DNA from: a virus
DNA length: 30,263 nt
Reading direction: 5' to 3' (one strand)
IMG/VR virus record: IMGVR_UViG_3300005613_000296
Span: 1 to 30,263 of that record
The notes under the pieces are model-generated. The model did no database searches and was not told where the DNA came from. It saw nothing but the letters and a program-made list of their open reading frames with translations. Positions 7,470 to 15,221 of this stretch are shown in pieces. The translations under genes were made by a program, and so were the position numbers. The number at the start of each line of letters is the position of its first letter. The first letter of the stretch is position 1.

Positions 7470-8687
7470 TTATCTAACTGCGTATTTGCCTCTATTGGGT
7501 TTGTCTTTCATATACATAAAAGCGTAGCGTATCGCATCAATAGCGTGGTTGTAGTCATCAATCGGCGTGTCGCTTTTCTTGTCGTGCCAAACATAGTTAT
7601 TCAGTTCCTTAGCTACATTGGTGCTATTAGGGGTTAATACAAGTTGGTAGTCTTGCATCTTTAGAATCCCCGCGCGAACGCTATCCGCTCCTTTAATTGT
7701 TCCCTTGACATTTAGCCCTTTGCTTTTGAGTTCGGCTATTAGACGTGGTTCTGCACTATCGGCAACAATCAAATCTTTGTTATTAGCGAACCTTGCATTG
7801 TGGTTGTATATTTCAAGCGTTGTAAGACCTTCTTTATAGAAACACTCATCTACATATACCTTCATTGCTTTATCGTCAATAGCTATCTTTATAAACGTTG
7901 TAGGGTCGATGCTAAATCCGAAGTCTTGCCCGTATAGATACGGAAGGCTATTGTCGAACTCTCCGTGTGTCCAGTTGCTGAAGATAACACCTTCGGCTTT
8001 GTCAAGCCACCCACCTTCTATCTTATGCTTATACTTCTTAGGGTTGGATTGCTTCAATCGTTCAACCGTTGCAATGAATGATTGATCTAAGTTTTCTATG
8101 TTATCACGGTAGGTCGTATGGATGTAGCAAGTATCGCCTTTAACGCCATTGAAGCCTTCTTTCACTCCTCTACCTTCGAAGAACTTCTTATATACCCAAT
8201 GTTCTTTTGTTGTTGGGTTCATTATCAGAACAACTCGGTTGTGAAATCCCTTTTGGCGAATAGATAAATCAATCGTATCGAACGTGTCCTCATCAGTAAG
8301 TTCTTCGGCTTCATCTAGCACCCACGTAGTAACACCTTGCAATGATTTTAATGCGGCGGTTTGGTCGCCTGAACTGGTCTTAATGCCCTTAAATACAACT
8401 GCGCTATTAGTAGCCGTGTTTATGATTTCATCGCGGGTAATCTTATAAGCGGGTGCAATATCGAGTAGTTCTAACTTCTCAACAAATTCAGGAATAATTG
8501 ATAACCCCGCCGATACCATCGTGTAACGTGTAAATAAGATGCGATGCCCTTGCTCCATTGTTAGGAGCGAAAGGAATGCACCTGCGCTAAACGACTTAGA
8601 AGAACCACGACCTCCAGTTAAAATATAATAGCGCACCGTTTCGGGTGCGCTAAATAAAGGTTCGTATTTCGGGCTTAGTTCGATCAC
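7470..8687 (-). CDS. terL: Terminase large subunit
   Basis: A 405-residue DNA-packaging motor of the PBSX-like Terminase_3 type. The ATPase part has a Walker A motif GGRGSSKS at 25-32 and Walker B VLDEAEE from 123. The C-terminal RNase H-like nuclease has its acidic residues in QDFGFSIDP (D255), VADSAEP (D310) and NHAIDAIRYA (D384). It pumps DNA through the portal and cuts the concatemer. The length is normal and all key residues are present. Its start overlaps the terS stop by four bases (ATGA). Confidence 0.95.
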   Translation of the reverse strand: MIELSPKYEPLFSAPETVRYYILTGGRGSSKSFSAGAFLSLLTMEQGHRILFTRYTMVSAGLSIIPEFVEKLELLDIAPAYKITRDEIINTATNSAVVFKGIKTSSGDQTAALKSLQGVTTWVLDEAEELTDEDTFDTIDLSIRQKGFHNRVVLIMNPTTKEHWVYKKFFEGRGVKEGFNGVKGDTCYIHTTYRDNIENLDQSFIATVERLKQSNPKKYKHKIEGGWLDKAEGVIFSNWTHGEFDNSLPYLYGQDFGFSIDPTTFIKIAIDDKAMKVYVDECFYKEGLTTLEIYNHNARFANNKDLIVADSAEPRLIAELKSKGLNVKGTIKGADSVRAGILKMQDYQLVLTPNSTNVAKELNNYVWHDKKSDTPIDDYNHAIDAIRYAFMYMKDKPNRGKYAVR

Positions 8688-8962
8688 TTCTTAAAGCGTA
8701 GAACATCGCTAATCGAAAAGTCATTAAATGTATGCGATGCGTTAACCGTTTCTTTTGGCTTGCCGTGTCGGTAATTCATATACAACTGGATGGCTCGCAT
8801 ATCGCCTTTGAGAATTAGCTTCATTAGAATAGCGATAACCTCGTCTTGGTTAATTACCTTGTCGAGGCGTTCAATTAGTTGTTGCTCATCGCTTCTCGAT
8901 GGTCTACCGTGTCCCTTAGCGTTTTGATTTCCTTTTGGCGCACCGCGCTTACCTTCTGCCAT
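8684..8962 (-). CDS. terS: Terminase small subunit
   Basis: A 92-residue basic protein directly before terL. The N-terminus KRGAPKGNQNAKGHGRPS is a hallmark of a family of phage small terminases, a flexible basic arm likely to contact DNA. A helical region follows (residues 24-70). It should recognise the packaging site and regulate TerL. Gene order HNH-terS-terL is common in siphophages. An AT-rich motif lies 16 bases before its start. Confidence 0.8.
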   Translation of the reverse strand: MAEGKRGAPKGNQNAKGHGRPSRSDEQQLIERLDKVINQDEVIAILMKLILKGDMRAIQLYMNYRHGKPKETVNASHTFNDFSISDVLRFKK

Positions 8963-8978
8963 ATTGTTATAGATTATC

Positions 8979-8991
8979 TATATAAATAACG
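8979..8991 (-). promoter_or_regulatory. AT-rich motif, copy 2
   Basis: CGTTATTTATATA on the coding strand, 16 bases upstream of terS. It has the same core as the copies at 6973, 26085 and 29218, but the right arm (ATAGAT) does not complete the inverted repeat. Confidence 0.4.
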
Positions 8992-9009
8992 AAGCGATAT
9001 AAATGTTGT

Positions 9010-9258
9010 TTATAGTAGCTTGCTTTGGTGGATGTCTATAAGCATTTCTTTGTGTTGCTTTTTATCGCCATATTCTAAATGGCAACTTCTACATAGTGCT
9101 TGAAGATTGCTTATATGGTCTTTTGATTTGTTACCGCCCATTCCTCTGGCTTCTATGTGATGAATATCAACTGCCTTGCTTCCGCATACTTCGCAAGGGA
9201 TGAACTCGTAGCCTGAATAGCCGAAGTAATCTAAATATATTTTAATATGCTTTTTCAT
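9010..9258 (-). CDS. HNH endonuclease
   Basis: An 82-residue small HNH nuclease. Zinc ligands are C22/C25 and C56/C59, with the catalytic HHI at 33-34 and N51 and H60 in SNLQALCRSCH. HNH proteins encoded next to terminase are often needed for specific cleavage and packaging in cos-type phages. The position just before terS favours that over a homing role. It starts four bases after the methyltransferase stop, so the two are co-transcribed. Confidence 0.85.
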   Translation of the reverse strand: MKKHIKIYLDYFGYSGYEFIPCEVCGSKAVDIHHIEARGMGGNKSKDHISNLQALCRSCHLEYGDKKQHKEMLIDIHQSKLL

Positions 9259-9262
9259 ATTG

Positions 9263-9910
9263 TCAGAACATTGTTAATTGTTGCTGGTGTTGTTTCAATC
9301 GCTTCATTGCCGCCTCGTAGTATTCTTTGTCTAATTCGCAAGCGGTTAAATCGAACCCTAAGTTATGGCAAGCAATGGCAATACTGCCACTTCCTAAATG
9401 CGTATCGAGTATCTTATCGCCTTCTTTGGCATAGTTCATAAGTAGCCATTCGTATAGCTTAACGGGCTTTTGGGTTGGGTGTATTCTTTGCTCTTTATTT
9501 TTCATATTTTGCTGAAGCATACCCGCCCACTTCCATTTTACCTTTCTTACACTTGTCTTAAAATTAGTCCAAGCTAATTCGCAGTCGGCAAAGTCAGTAT
9601 CACCATTGTCTTTGTCCCATACTATCCAACAAGGGCTATTATCTAAATACTTAACAAAATAATTACCTCCCCAAATAATTTGATGTTTACTTACTCTTTT
9701 TAGCTCGGAAAAGTATTTTGCCGTTGGAGTTGCATTATCCCAATCTTTTTTTGTGTACTCAATCTTTTTTGCAACGCCGCCACCTTTGCCTTGACTTTGG
9801 GCATTTATTCCTATCCCATAAGGTGGGTCAACAATAGCTAGTTCGAAGTAGTTATCTTCGTGTCTTGCCATTAGCTCCATATTGTCTTCGTTGGTTATTT
9901 TAATGTTCAT
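9263..9910 (-). CDS. Beta-class site-specific DNA methyltransferase
   Basis: A 215-residue amino-methyltransferase (N6-adenine or N4-cytosine). The catalytic DPPYGIG motif is at residues 28-34. HPTQKPVKLYEWLL and the SAM-binding-type loop LDTHLGSGSIAIA follow near the C-terminus. DPPY ahead of the GxG motif indicates the beta group. No partner restriction enzyme is visible, so it is probably an orphan enzyme that protects phage DNA from host restriction. Its start overlaps the small gene at 9900-10031. Confidence 0.85.
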   Translation of the reverse strand: MNIKITNEDNMELMARHEDNYFELAIVDPPYGIGINAQSQGKGGGVAKKIEYTKKDWDNATPTAKYFSELKRVSKHQIIWGGNYFVKYLDNSPCWIVWDKDNGDTDFADCELAWTNFKTSVRKVKWKWAGMLQQNMKNKEQRIHPTQKPVKLYEWLLMNYAKEGDKILDTHLGSGSIAIACHNLGFDLTACELDKEYYEAAMKRLKQHQQQLTMF

Positions 9911-10031
9911 TGTCGGTAAGTATTGAATCGAATATCTTATTGTCTTCTACCTTAATTATGATGCCTTGTGAGCCAATAGGTAAGTCTTTCTTTAGTATTT
10001 CAATCTTGAAGCCTTCGTATATTAGGATCAT
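9900..10031 (-). CDS. Small protein of unknown function (43 aa)
   Basis: A 43-residue frame, MILIYEGFKIEILKKDL at its start, not recognised. Its ATG overlaps the glycosyltransferase stop by four bases (ATGA) and its end overlaps the methyltransferase start by 11 bases. It thus fills an otherwise empty 117-bp gap, and this tight fit is the main support. Residues suggest a small beta-rich domain (PIGSQGIIIKVEDNKIF). Confidence 0.55.
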   Translation of the reverse strand: MILIYEGFKIEILKKDLPIGSQGIIIKVEDNKIFDSILTDNEH

Positions 10032-10693
10032 AGTGCTTTATCTTTTTTGTTACCACCGCCTGCAACAACGCTTTGTGCTTTAGTTGCCAAAATAGGAACG
10101 TGAATTATATCGTTGAAGTTCCAACTAGCTAACTTGTTAATTAGTCTATTGTCGCTACAAGTGAATTCATCCCATTCTATGTAGTATTTCTTATTAAACT
10201 TATAGTGAGGAAACGCGAAGCATCTGCCTCCGATTGTACCTATCTCGGCTTGCTGATGATTCGTTAGGTTGTTAATTGCTTTGGGGGTCGGTAGCACTTT
10301 GCTACCAAACGCCCCATCAAACAAAAGTACTTTATCATCCTTCATATACGATGCGAGTTGTTCTATTGCATCATCTGAAGCTAACATATCATCATCATCT
10401 AAATACATAATGTAGCCGCTATCTACCATCTTGCTAAGTGTGTTTAGGTATAGATTGTAGGGTGCGTGTTTACAAGTATGTCCTCTGTCTTGGTATGTTT
10501 TATTATTATCTCTAATTGTCGGGCAATTATTGATAACGCATACATCTACGTTCTCTTCGAATCCGCAAGTGCCTTCTGAATGTAGCCATATCTTTATATT
10601 GGGATAGGTTTGATTCCATATAGACTGCAAGCAATCGTGTAGGTAGTTAGGTCTGTTGGATGTTCTTACTAGGATGTTTACTTGTGGGTTCAT
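10028..10693 (-). CDS. GT2-like (GT-A) glycosyltransferase
   Basis: A 221-residue protein opening with NILVRTSNRPNYLHDCLQSI and QTYPNIKIWL, the nucleotide-sugar-binding start of family-2-like enzymes. The metal-binding DxD motif appears as YLDDDDML near residues 97-104. The C-terminal third has WDEFTCSDNRL, a plausible acceptor and base region. It probably transfers a sugar to a phage or host component, possibly modified DNA or the cell surface; substrate unknown. Overlaps on both sides (ATGA) place it in the same operon as the exonuclease and methyltransferase. Confidence 0.7.
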   Translation of the reverse strand: MNPQVNILVRTSNRPNYLHDCLQSIWNQTYPNIKIWLHSEGTCGFEENVDVCVINNCPTIRDNNKTYQDRGHTCKHAPYNLYLNTLSKMVDSGYIMYLDDDDMLASDDAIEQLASYMKDDKVLLFDGAFGSKVLPTPKAINNLTNHQQAEIGTIGGRCFAFPHYKFNKKYYIEWDEFTCSDNRLINKLASWNFNDIIHVPILATKAQSVVAGGGNKKDKAL

Positions 10694-10935
10694 CGTTGCA
10701 AGTCTTCTAACGTATCTAATACTATTGGGCTTTGCTGGTAATCGGGTTCTTGTGGGAATCCGAATTGGAGTATGTATGTTGGATCATATCCAGTAATGAT
10801 TTCAGGCAATGGGTTTTTTAATTTGTATTCAGTGCCTGCTTCCTCGCCTTCACCTCTATTATATACTTTCTTGTCTAATAAAGCATCAATGGCTTTTTGT
10901 GTGTATTGGGTTCTTTTGTAATTACGTTTTTTCAT
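10690..10935 (-). CDS. Hypothetical protein (81 aa)
   Basis: Not recognised. The protein starts with a very basic patch (MKKRNYKRTQYTQKAIDALLDKK as two segments) and continues with an acidic, Pro-rich tail. No signal peptide or membrane segment. Four-base overlaps with the exonuclease upstream and glycosyltransferase downstream show co-translation, so it may belong with the recombination genes. Confidence 0.6.
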   Translation of the reverse strand: MKKRNYKRTQYTQKAIDALLDKKVYNRGEGEEAGTEYKLKNPLPEIITGYDPTYILQFGFPQEPDYQQSPIVLDTLEDLQR

Positions 10936-11741
10936 TTCAATGTATCTTTAATGTAGTATTGATCTAATTTATCGGTTACTCCTTCTGCTTCTATTCCGTT
11001 AGGAAAGAACTCTTTGTACGTTTCAATAGCGAACAACGTTTTACGCTTTCCACGCTCGTAGAACTCTTCATTTACATCGTATATGCCAATGTCGCAAGAC
11101 TTTTTGTCTATGGCTACAAACTTAAACGTTTCCCACGACTTACCAAATAGGGTGCAGTAAATGTAGCATTGTACATCATAGCCGTATTTCTTAGCTGAGT
11201 ATTGGAATCCTGAAAGGTCGGAAGTAGTCTTTAAGTCGATAACCGCGTTGGGTGCTAAGATGTCCGCTTTGGCTCTAAACGGTAAGCCATCTATCATTCC
11301 TACTTCGGGTTGTTCGAACTCTGCGCCTTGTATTAGTTCTAAGTAGGCTTCATTGCGTTGCAAGGCATCTACGCACTTTTCTGCCATCTTCCATTCGCTT
11401 TCTAATACCACGCTCATTTTAGGGTTAGCGGCTACTTCTTCTTTATACTTGTTCGTATTGCGGCTCTTTACACTTGATAGCGTGTACAAGTTTGGTACTA
11501 CTTCGGGTTCAAGTGCTAAGTGATGAATCAATCGACCCAAGAATAACGCAGGAGTAGAAGTATCTTTTGAGTACTTCGTTACGTTGTAATAAGTGCGGGG
11601 CGAATCCAATAGTAGCTTTAGGCTAGAAGAAGATAGCGCGGCTTTGCCTAAGTAGCCGTAGTAGAAGTTGTCATCTAGCATACGCTCTAATAGCGTTGCT
11701 TTGTCGTTTAGACTATTGTCTAGTAATTTGATTACGCTCAT
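10932..11741 (-). CDS. RecE/YqaJ-like PD-(D/E)XK exonuclease
   Basis: A 269-residue nuclease. Residues 69-74 (GRLIHH) are the conserved helix of PDDEXK exonucleases. E143 and E146 precede D160 (RAKADIL) and the core IDLKTT with D169 and K171, then YDVQCYIY, matching the C-terminal motif with Q191. Such enzymes resect dsDNA 5' ends to feed single-strand annealing in phage recombination. No clear Bet- or Erf-type annealase is visible in the window, so the SSB-like protein or a host protein may serve. Confidence 0.75.
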   Translation of the reverse strand: MSVIKLLDNSLNDKATLLERMLDDNFYYGYLGKAALSSSSLKLLLDSPRTYYNVTKYSKDTSTPALFLGRLIHHLALEPEVVPNLYTLSSVKSRNTNKYKEEVAANPKMSVVLESEWKMAEKCVDALQRNEAYLELIQGAEFEQPEVGMIDGLPFRAKADILAPNAVIDLKTTSDLSGFQYSAKKYGYDVQCYIYCTLFGKSWETFKFVAIDKKSCDIGIYDVNEEFYERGKRKTLFAIETYKEFFPNGIEAEGVTDKLDQYYIKDTLK

Positions 11742-11902
11742 TTGTTAGTGCATAAAAGGTTAGTGAGTTCTTGAAGTTCTTCTGCCGATAGCGATATGCT
11801 TAGTAAACGCTCGGTAGTAAATTTGGCGATGAAAAGTCCGCCATCACTACGAAATTTTGCGTGGCAAAGACCATTTTCATTAAGGTTAATTAAGTCGCTC
11901 AT
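11738..11902 (-). CDS. Small hypothetical protein (54 aa)
   Basis: Not recognised. I chose the ATG at 11902 (MSDLINLNENG) rather than the upstream ATG at 11932, because that one falls inside the promoter -7 box at 11930-11937. The C-terminal half is helical (LSAEELQELTNLL). Its stop overlaps the exonuclease start by four bases, so it is the first gene of that operon. Confidence 0.55.
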   Translation of the reverse strand: MSDLINLNENGLCHAKFRSDGGLFIAKFTTERLLSISLSAEELQELTNLLCTNK

Positions 11903-11929
11903 TGTATTGTGATTAGTTAAACAATGAAG

Positions 11930-11964
11930 CAAACCTACAAAACGCGTTTCACATATACAACAAA
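11930..11964 (-). promoter_or_regulatory. Bacteroidota-type promoter for the exonuclease-terminase operon
   Basis: On the minus strand, TTTGTTG (11958-11964) is followed after 20 bases by TAGGTTTG (11930-11937), a perfect TAnnTTTG -7 box. The expected transcript start lies around 11922-11924, some 20 bases before the ATG at 11902. The -33 region overlaps the stop of the gene upstream. Confidence 0.7.
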
Positions 11965-12351
11965 CTACGCAATTATTTTTGCATCGGATATAGGAATATA
12001 GCTTACGGTCTTTTGAACACGCAAGCGATTCGCGAACTCTGATGTGGCTGGATTCTTTGTGTTTGTTTCCCAGTTCAGATCTAAGTCATTTAAGCGAAAG
12101 CTAAAAATACCCTTCGGCGTGTGGTTAATGTAAAGAGGCGCATAGCCTATTGCCCGCGCCCTTTTAACTAAACTATCGTACTTTATTTTCTCTATTAGAA
12201 GTGTATCGTAATGTGTTCGCCTAGACTTTAACTCAATAAGAAACTTAAATTTATGGCTTATGCAATCCCATTTACTAAAGCTATCTTTCGCTAGTTCTAA
12301 ATCGAATAGGTAACTTTTCTTTAGGTAGTCAAATAACTCTTGTTCTTTCAA
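11965..12351 (-). CDS. PD-(D/E)XK nuclease-like protein
   Basis: A 128-residue protein. KFKFLIELKSRRTHYD matches the E-x-K core of PD-(D/E)XK nucleases, with an acidic residue earlier (SFSKWDCISHKF). The RTHYDTLLIEKIKYDSLV segment is as expected in small Bacteroidota phage nucleases of this kind. I place the start at the TTG at 12351, which overlaps the upstream stop as TTGA. There is no ATG nearby, and the in-frame extension to 12480 reads across the membrane-protein gene and looks meaningless. Likely a recombination or repair nuclease. Confidence 0.6.
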   Translation of the reverse strand: MKEQELFDYLKKSYLFDLELAKDSFSKWDCISHKFKFLIELKSRRTHYDTLLIEKIKYDSLVKRARAIGYAPLYINHTPKGIFSFRLNDLDLNWETNTKNPATSEFANRLRVQKTVSYIPISDAKIIA

Positions 12352-12611
12352 AATAATTTGTTTTGTGCTACGCTTCCTGATATTACGGCAAAGCCTATAA
12401 ATGCAAAGAATTGTGTTATTGGTAATTGAATGACAGATGCTAAAATAATGCCCCACCAACCGCACCAACAAATGATGCAATTAAGAGGCTTGAAGTCTAT
12501 AAGGTCTAAAACCTTGTCGGGGAACACCTCCCAAATAAAGTTAAAGGCAAGGGTAAAAAACACCCCCGCCCCTATTGCGCTGAAGACAATTTCAATAATT
12601 CCGTAATCCAT
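12348..12611 (-). CDS. Small membrane protein (87 aa)
   Basis: Two or three hydrophobic stretches: residues 5-28 (IEIVFSAIGAGVFFTLAFNF), about 45-62 (IICWCGWWGIILASV) and 66-80. A Cys-x2-Cys-x-Cys cluster before the second segment (LNCIICWCG) resembles a conserved motif of small phage and host membrane proteins. Function unknown. It overlaps its neighbours by about 40 bases upstream and four downstream. Confidence 0.6.
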   Translation of the reverse strand: MDYGIIEIVFSAIGAGVFFTLAFNFIWEVFPDKVLDLIDFKPLNCIICWCGWWGIILASVIQLPITQFFAFIGFAVISGSVAQNKLF

Positions 12612-12889
12612 TGGGTGAAAAGTTTAATGTTAGACTTACAAGCGCACGGTACGCTGAATTTATGCCGAAACGTTCTAGCGTGAATCTCGCTTATCTTACG
12701 TCTTTGGGTGTGGGTTATTTTATCGAAGTCGGCTTTAAGGTTATTATCAACCCATTCTTTTTCTTCTTTAGTCAGCGGCTCAGGCGGTAGCCCTTTCCAT
12801 TCAATCTTTTTGGTCGCGGCGGTTTTTCGCTTCGCGGTAGTCTTTGACCTTCTCGGCTTTCGTGGTTTTTTGGATTTGTTGTCTTGCAT
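12572..12889 (-). CDS. Basic hypothetical protein (105 aa)
   Basis: Not assigned. Residues 1-28 are strongly Lys/Arg-rich. A helical part follows (LTKEEKEWVDNNL), and the C-terminal half contains FRHKFSVPCACKSNIKLFTQWITEL, with two cysteines. Similar short proteins with a late CxC occur in Bacteroidota phages beside the sigma-like gene. The first 89 bases overlap the end of the sigma-like gene in another frame, and there is no later ATG, so the long overlap seems real. Confidence 0.55.
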   Translation of the reverse strand: MQDNKSKKPRKPRRSKTTAKRKTAATKKIEWKGLPPEPLTKEEKEWVDNNLKADFDKITHTQRRKISEIHARTFRHKFSVPCACKSNIKLFTQWITELLKLSSAQ

Positions 12890-13385
12890 TTTTAATTGTG
12901 TTATAAATAGACATTGTTGATATTCCAGTTTCTTTTGCTAGTTGTCTTAGCGACTTGTCCGACATCCCGTATTCCCTTAGAAGTTGAGCATCGTACCAAT
13001 GAAGGTCTGCTTCTTCTACTTCTTTGAGTAACTCCGATTGTTTTTCGTAGTATTCTTCTTCGGCTAACACCGATTCATTTGGGTCGTATTCTAACGCTAT
13101 GGAATGTTTCAGGTCTTCGATTGGGGTGAATAACTTGTCGTGGCGAACCTTTTGACGTTTGTAATCTAAGAACAACGTAAACAATATACGATAGCAGAAG
13201 TAGGTATTGATTTCATCCTTGTATGTTATCCGCTCAAGGCTACCTTCTTTGCGCTCGATGTCCATCAACTTTATAAACATCAACTGGACTAAATCTCCCG
13301 ATAGTTCTTCGTTCTTGCATATCGACATTGCCATTGCGTAGAACTCATCCCACCGCTTGCTTACGTTATTAACCGTTACATTCAT
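12801..13385 (-). CDS. Sigma-70-like factor
   Basis: A 194-residue protein with a region-2-like helical N-terminus (WDEFYAMAMSICKNEELSGDLVQLMFIKLMD) and a Tyr/Phe-rich stretch (YFCYRILFTLFLDYKR) as in sigma region 2. A C-terminal helix-turn-helix (residues about 150-175, SLRQLAKETGISTMSIYNTI) resembles region 4. Such factors in Bacteroidota phages are thought to redirect host RNA polymerase; this is by analogy. Its start overlaps the DnaA-like gene by 17 bases. It might recognise one of the repeated control motifs in this window, but there is no direct evidence. Confidence 0.65.
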   Translation of the reverse strand: MNVTVNNVSKRWDEFYAMAMSICKNEELSGDLVQLMFIKLMDIERKEGSLERITYKDEINTYFCYRILFTLFLDYKRQKVRHDKLFTPIEDLKHSIALEYDPNESVLAEEEYYEKQSELLKEVEEADLHWYDAQLLREYGMSDKSLRQLAKETGISTMSIYNTIKNARQQIQKTTKAEKVKDYREAKNRRDQKD

Positions 13386-13755
13386 TTAGTTGCTTTATTA
13401 GATTTTTTACTTGCTTCTCTAATTCGCTAACTCGGTCAACTAGTTCCGCATACGTTTTAACCTCGCCATCACATAAAACGCTTCGAACTTGAATATCCGT
13501 TTCTTTGAACTCAGGCACGTTTTTTAACTGATCATAGTTTTTAATGCCGTGAATAATTGTCGCGTGGTTTTTATCAAACGCTCTGCCGATTTCCGAAAGG
13601 GTTAGTTTTCTATCTCGGTGTAAGTAGTTATAAATGCAGGCGCGAATATCGCTATATTGTCGATAGCGGGTGTTTAACCACCTATCGTTCAGTCCCATTG
13701 CTTCCTCTACTTCTTTTATAGCATTTTGTGCTATCGTCAATCTGTTTACTTCCAT
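13369..13755 (-). CDS. DnaA domain-IV-like DNA-binding protein
   Basis: A 128-residue protein. Residues 51-77 (LTLSEIGRAFDKNHATIIHG) match the signature helix-turn-helix of the DnaA C-terminal domain, where the NHATI stretch corresponds to the DnaA-box-reading DHSTV motif. The AAA+ ATPase of full DnaA is absent. A leucine-rich coiled-coil tail follows (residues 100-125). It may bind a phage origin or help regulate replication. Such free DnaA_C proteins occur in many Bacteroidota phages. Confidence 0.75.
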   Translation of the reverse strand: MEVNRLTIAQNAIKEVEEAMGLNDRWLNTRYRQYSDIRACIYNYLHRDRKLTLSEIGRAFDKNHATIIHGIKNYDQLKNVPEFKETDIQVRSVLCDGEVKTYAELVDRVSELEKQVKNLIKQLNECNG

Positions 13756-14018
13756 CCTATTATATATTTATGAATATCAATTTCCTTTCTTTCAAAAGTC
13801 TTTTCTTGTCCTAAGTAAGAAAGACCTACTATGTTTTCGCCTCTATCGTCTGACTTGGTAAAGAATACGTATTTAGTTTCCATTGCGGCAATTCTACCAT
13901 CGGGCAATTTCATTAAGTACTTTCTATCCGTTAATACCGAACCAAATTGCGACCGCTTGGTTTTATACCTATAATGATTGTTCCAATGCGTTAGCCAATT
14001 TTCTATTGAGTTCTGCAT
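13746..14018 (-). CDS. Hypothetical protein (90 aa)
   Basis: Not recognised. I prefer the ATG at 14018 (MQNSIENWLTHWNN), which reduces overlap with the upstream gene to 50 bases; an ATG at 14039 would add seven residues. The sequence is beta-rich with a basic N-terminal half. No signal peptide or membrane segment. It overlaps the DnaA-like gene start by 10 bases. Confidence 0.55.
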   Translation of the reverse strand: MQNSIENWLTHWNNHYRYKTKRSQFGSVLTDRKYLMKLPDGRIAAMETKYVFFTKSDDRGENIVGLSYLGQEKTFERKEIDIHKYIIGWK

Positions 14019-14283
14019 TTTGTAGTTTAAGGTCGGCATTTTCTTTAGTTACTTTTGCGGATTCTATCCGCGCTTGCTGAATCTTTTTTTCAATAGCAAG
14101 ATGAACGTCAATATGGTAATGAATCGCCTCTATAAGACTGAACACATCAACAATAGAATCGGTTAAGTCTTGTTGAAGATTTGGCGTTACCTTGCCTACC
14201 ATCTCGTTTAAGTCATTCATTATTTTGTTTCCGAGTTCTATTTTGTCCCGAAAATACAACTCTGTCATTGAAGTGAATACCAT
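13969..14283 (-). CDS. Coiled-coil hypothetical protein (104 aa)
   Basis: A mostly helical protein. The C-terminal third (residues 65-100) has regular leucine and alanine heptads (NADLKLQNAELNRKLANAL), indicating a coiled coil and probably a dimer. It starts a few bases after the ATPase stop. It may be a helper of the replication ATPase, which I infer only from position. Confidence 0.55.
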   Translation of the reverse strand: MVFTSMTELYFRDKIELGNKIMNDLNEMVGKVTPNLQQDLTDSIVDVFSLIEAIHYHIDVHLAIEKKIQQARIESAKVTKENADLKLQNAELNRKLANALEQSL

Positions 14284-14285
14284 AA

Positions 14286-15221
14286 TTAAAATGGGGGTTT
14301 TGATTCATCAGACTCTAAAGCAATTTCGCTTTGAGTTCCTTTGCTCTGTAATTTACGAATTATATTGACTCCATCTAACTCAAACCCTAAATTATTTCTA
14401 AGTGAACGTAATCTTATTGGGTCATCTTTCGGAGTCGGTCGACCGCCAGTTTCCATTTCCTTCACTTTCGATACGTGAATATGGGTTATCATCCAGTCGG
14501 ATGCGTGGTGAATGTATCTATGAAACACATAGAAGTCATCTGCGCGAGCAACAAATATAGAACCCATTGCTACATCATATTCATTTGGCGGTTCGGTTAG
14601 ACCCGCGTATTCGCCTCCTGAATGCTTACGTCTTGCACTTTCGCTATTTGGGTGCATCGCTACATAAAGGCTAACCTTATTCTTTTCGGCAAACTTACGA
14701 AAGCGACTACCGCATTCTAAATGGTAATCAAACATTCCCACGCCCTTGACTAAATCCCTATCAGGAGCAAGTGAGTTATAAGGATCTATAAACATAGCAT
14801 CGAACTTCTCAGTATCGTATTGTTCTTGCGCTCTTTCTAAGAGGCTTGGAACGCTATCTAAGGTGTCCGTTTTTAAGAACGTGAAGAACTGCGACCAATA
14901 GCTATATTCGCTTTGCAACTTTTGTGCGCTCATTTCGGTAATAAGTTGACCGTTGGTAAACTCAATAACCTTTCGCATCAAGCTACTATTCTCGTTCTCG
15001 GATGACCATATAAGCCATTTGATGTTATGTTTTACCGTCCACGCAGTAAACAAGAACATTGCCGCGTGTGTCTTACCGATGTTTGAATGTCCAAGAATAA
15101 TGTTAAACGTTCCTTGTTTATATCTAAACCATTCATCGGTACGCAATCCGAGCGTAAGACCCTCCGTAACTTTACCGCTACGGAGGTTCTCTAGCTTTAA
15201 TTCAAGTCCGTTATCAATCAT
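14286..15221 (-). CDS. RecA/DnaB-like replication ATPase
   Basis: A 311-residue P-loop protein with Walker A GHSNIGKT at 44-51 and Walker B AMFIDPYNS near 142-150, and a sensor-like HPNSESARRKHSGG stretch. The fold matches phage helicase-like RecA superfamily ATPases (RepA or DnaB C-terminal type). It likely loads or unwinds DNA at the fork; no primase or polymerase is encoded here, so host enzymes are probably used. It overlaps the SSB-like gene by one base. The extreme C-terminus, acidic and ending KPPF, looks like an SSB tail (see findings). Confidence 0.75.
   Translation of the reverse strand: MIDNGLELKLENLRSGKVTEGLTLGLRTDEWFRYKQGTFNIILGHSNIGKTHAAMFLFTAWTVKHNIKWLIWSSENENSSLMRKVIEFTNGQLITEMSAQKLQSEYSYWSQFFTFLKTDTLDSVPSLLERAQEQYDTEKFDAMFIDPYNSLAPDRDLVKGVGMFDYHLECGSRFRKFAEKNKVSLYVAMHPNSESARRKHSGGEYAGLTEPPNEYDVAMGSIFVARADDFYVFHRYIHHASDWMITHIHVSKVKEMETGGRPTPKDDPIRLRSLRNNLGFELDGVNIIRKLQSKGTQSEIALESDESKPPF

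Noticed and set aside
12352-12480. N-terminal extension of the PD-(D/E)XK gene
   Set aside because: It lies within the membrane-protein gene in another frame and reads as Cys/His/Ile-rich nonsense. The TTGA overlap at 12351 gives a better start.
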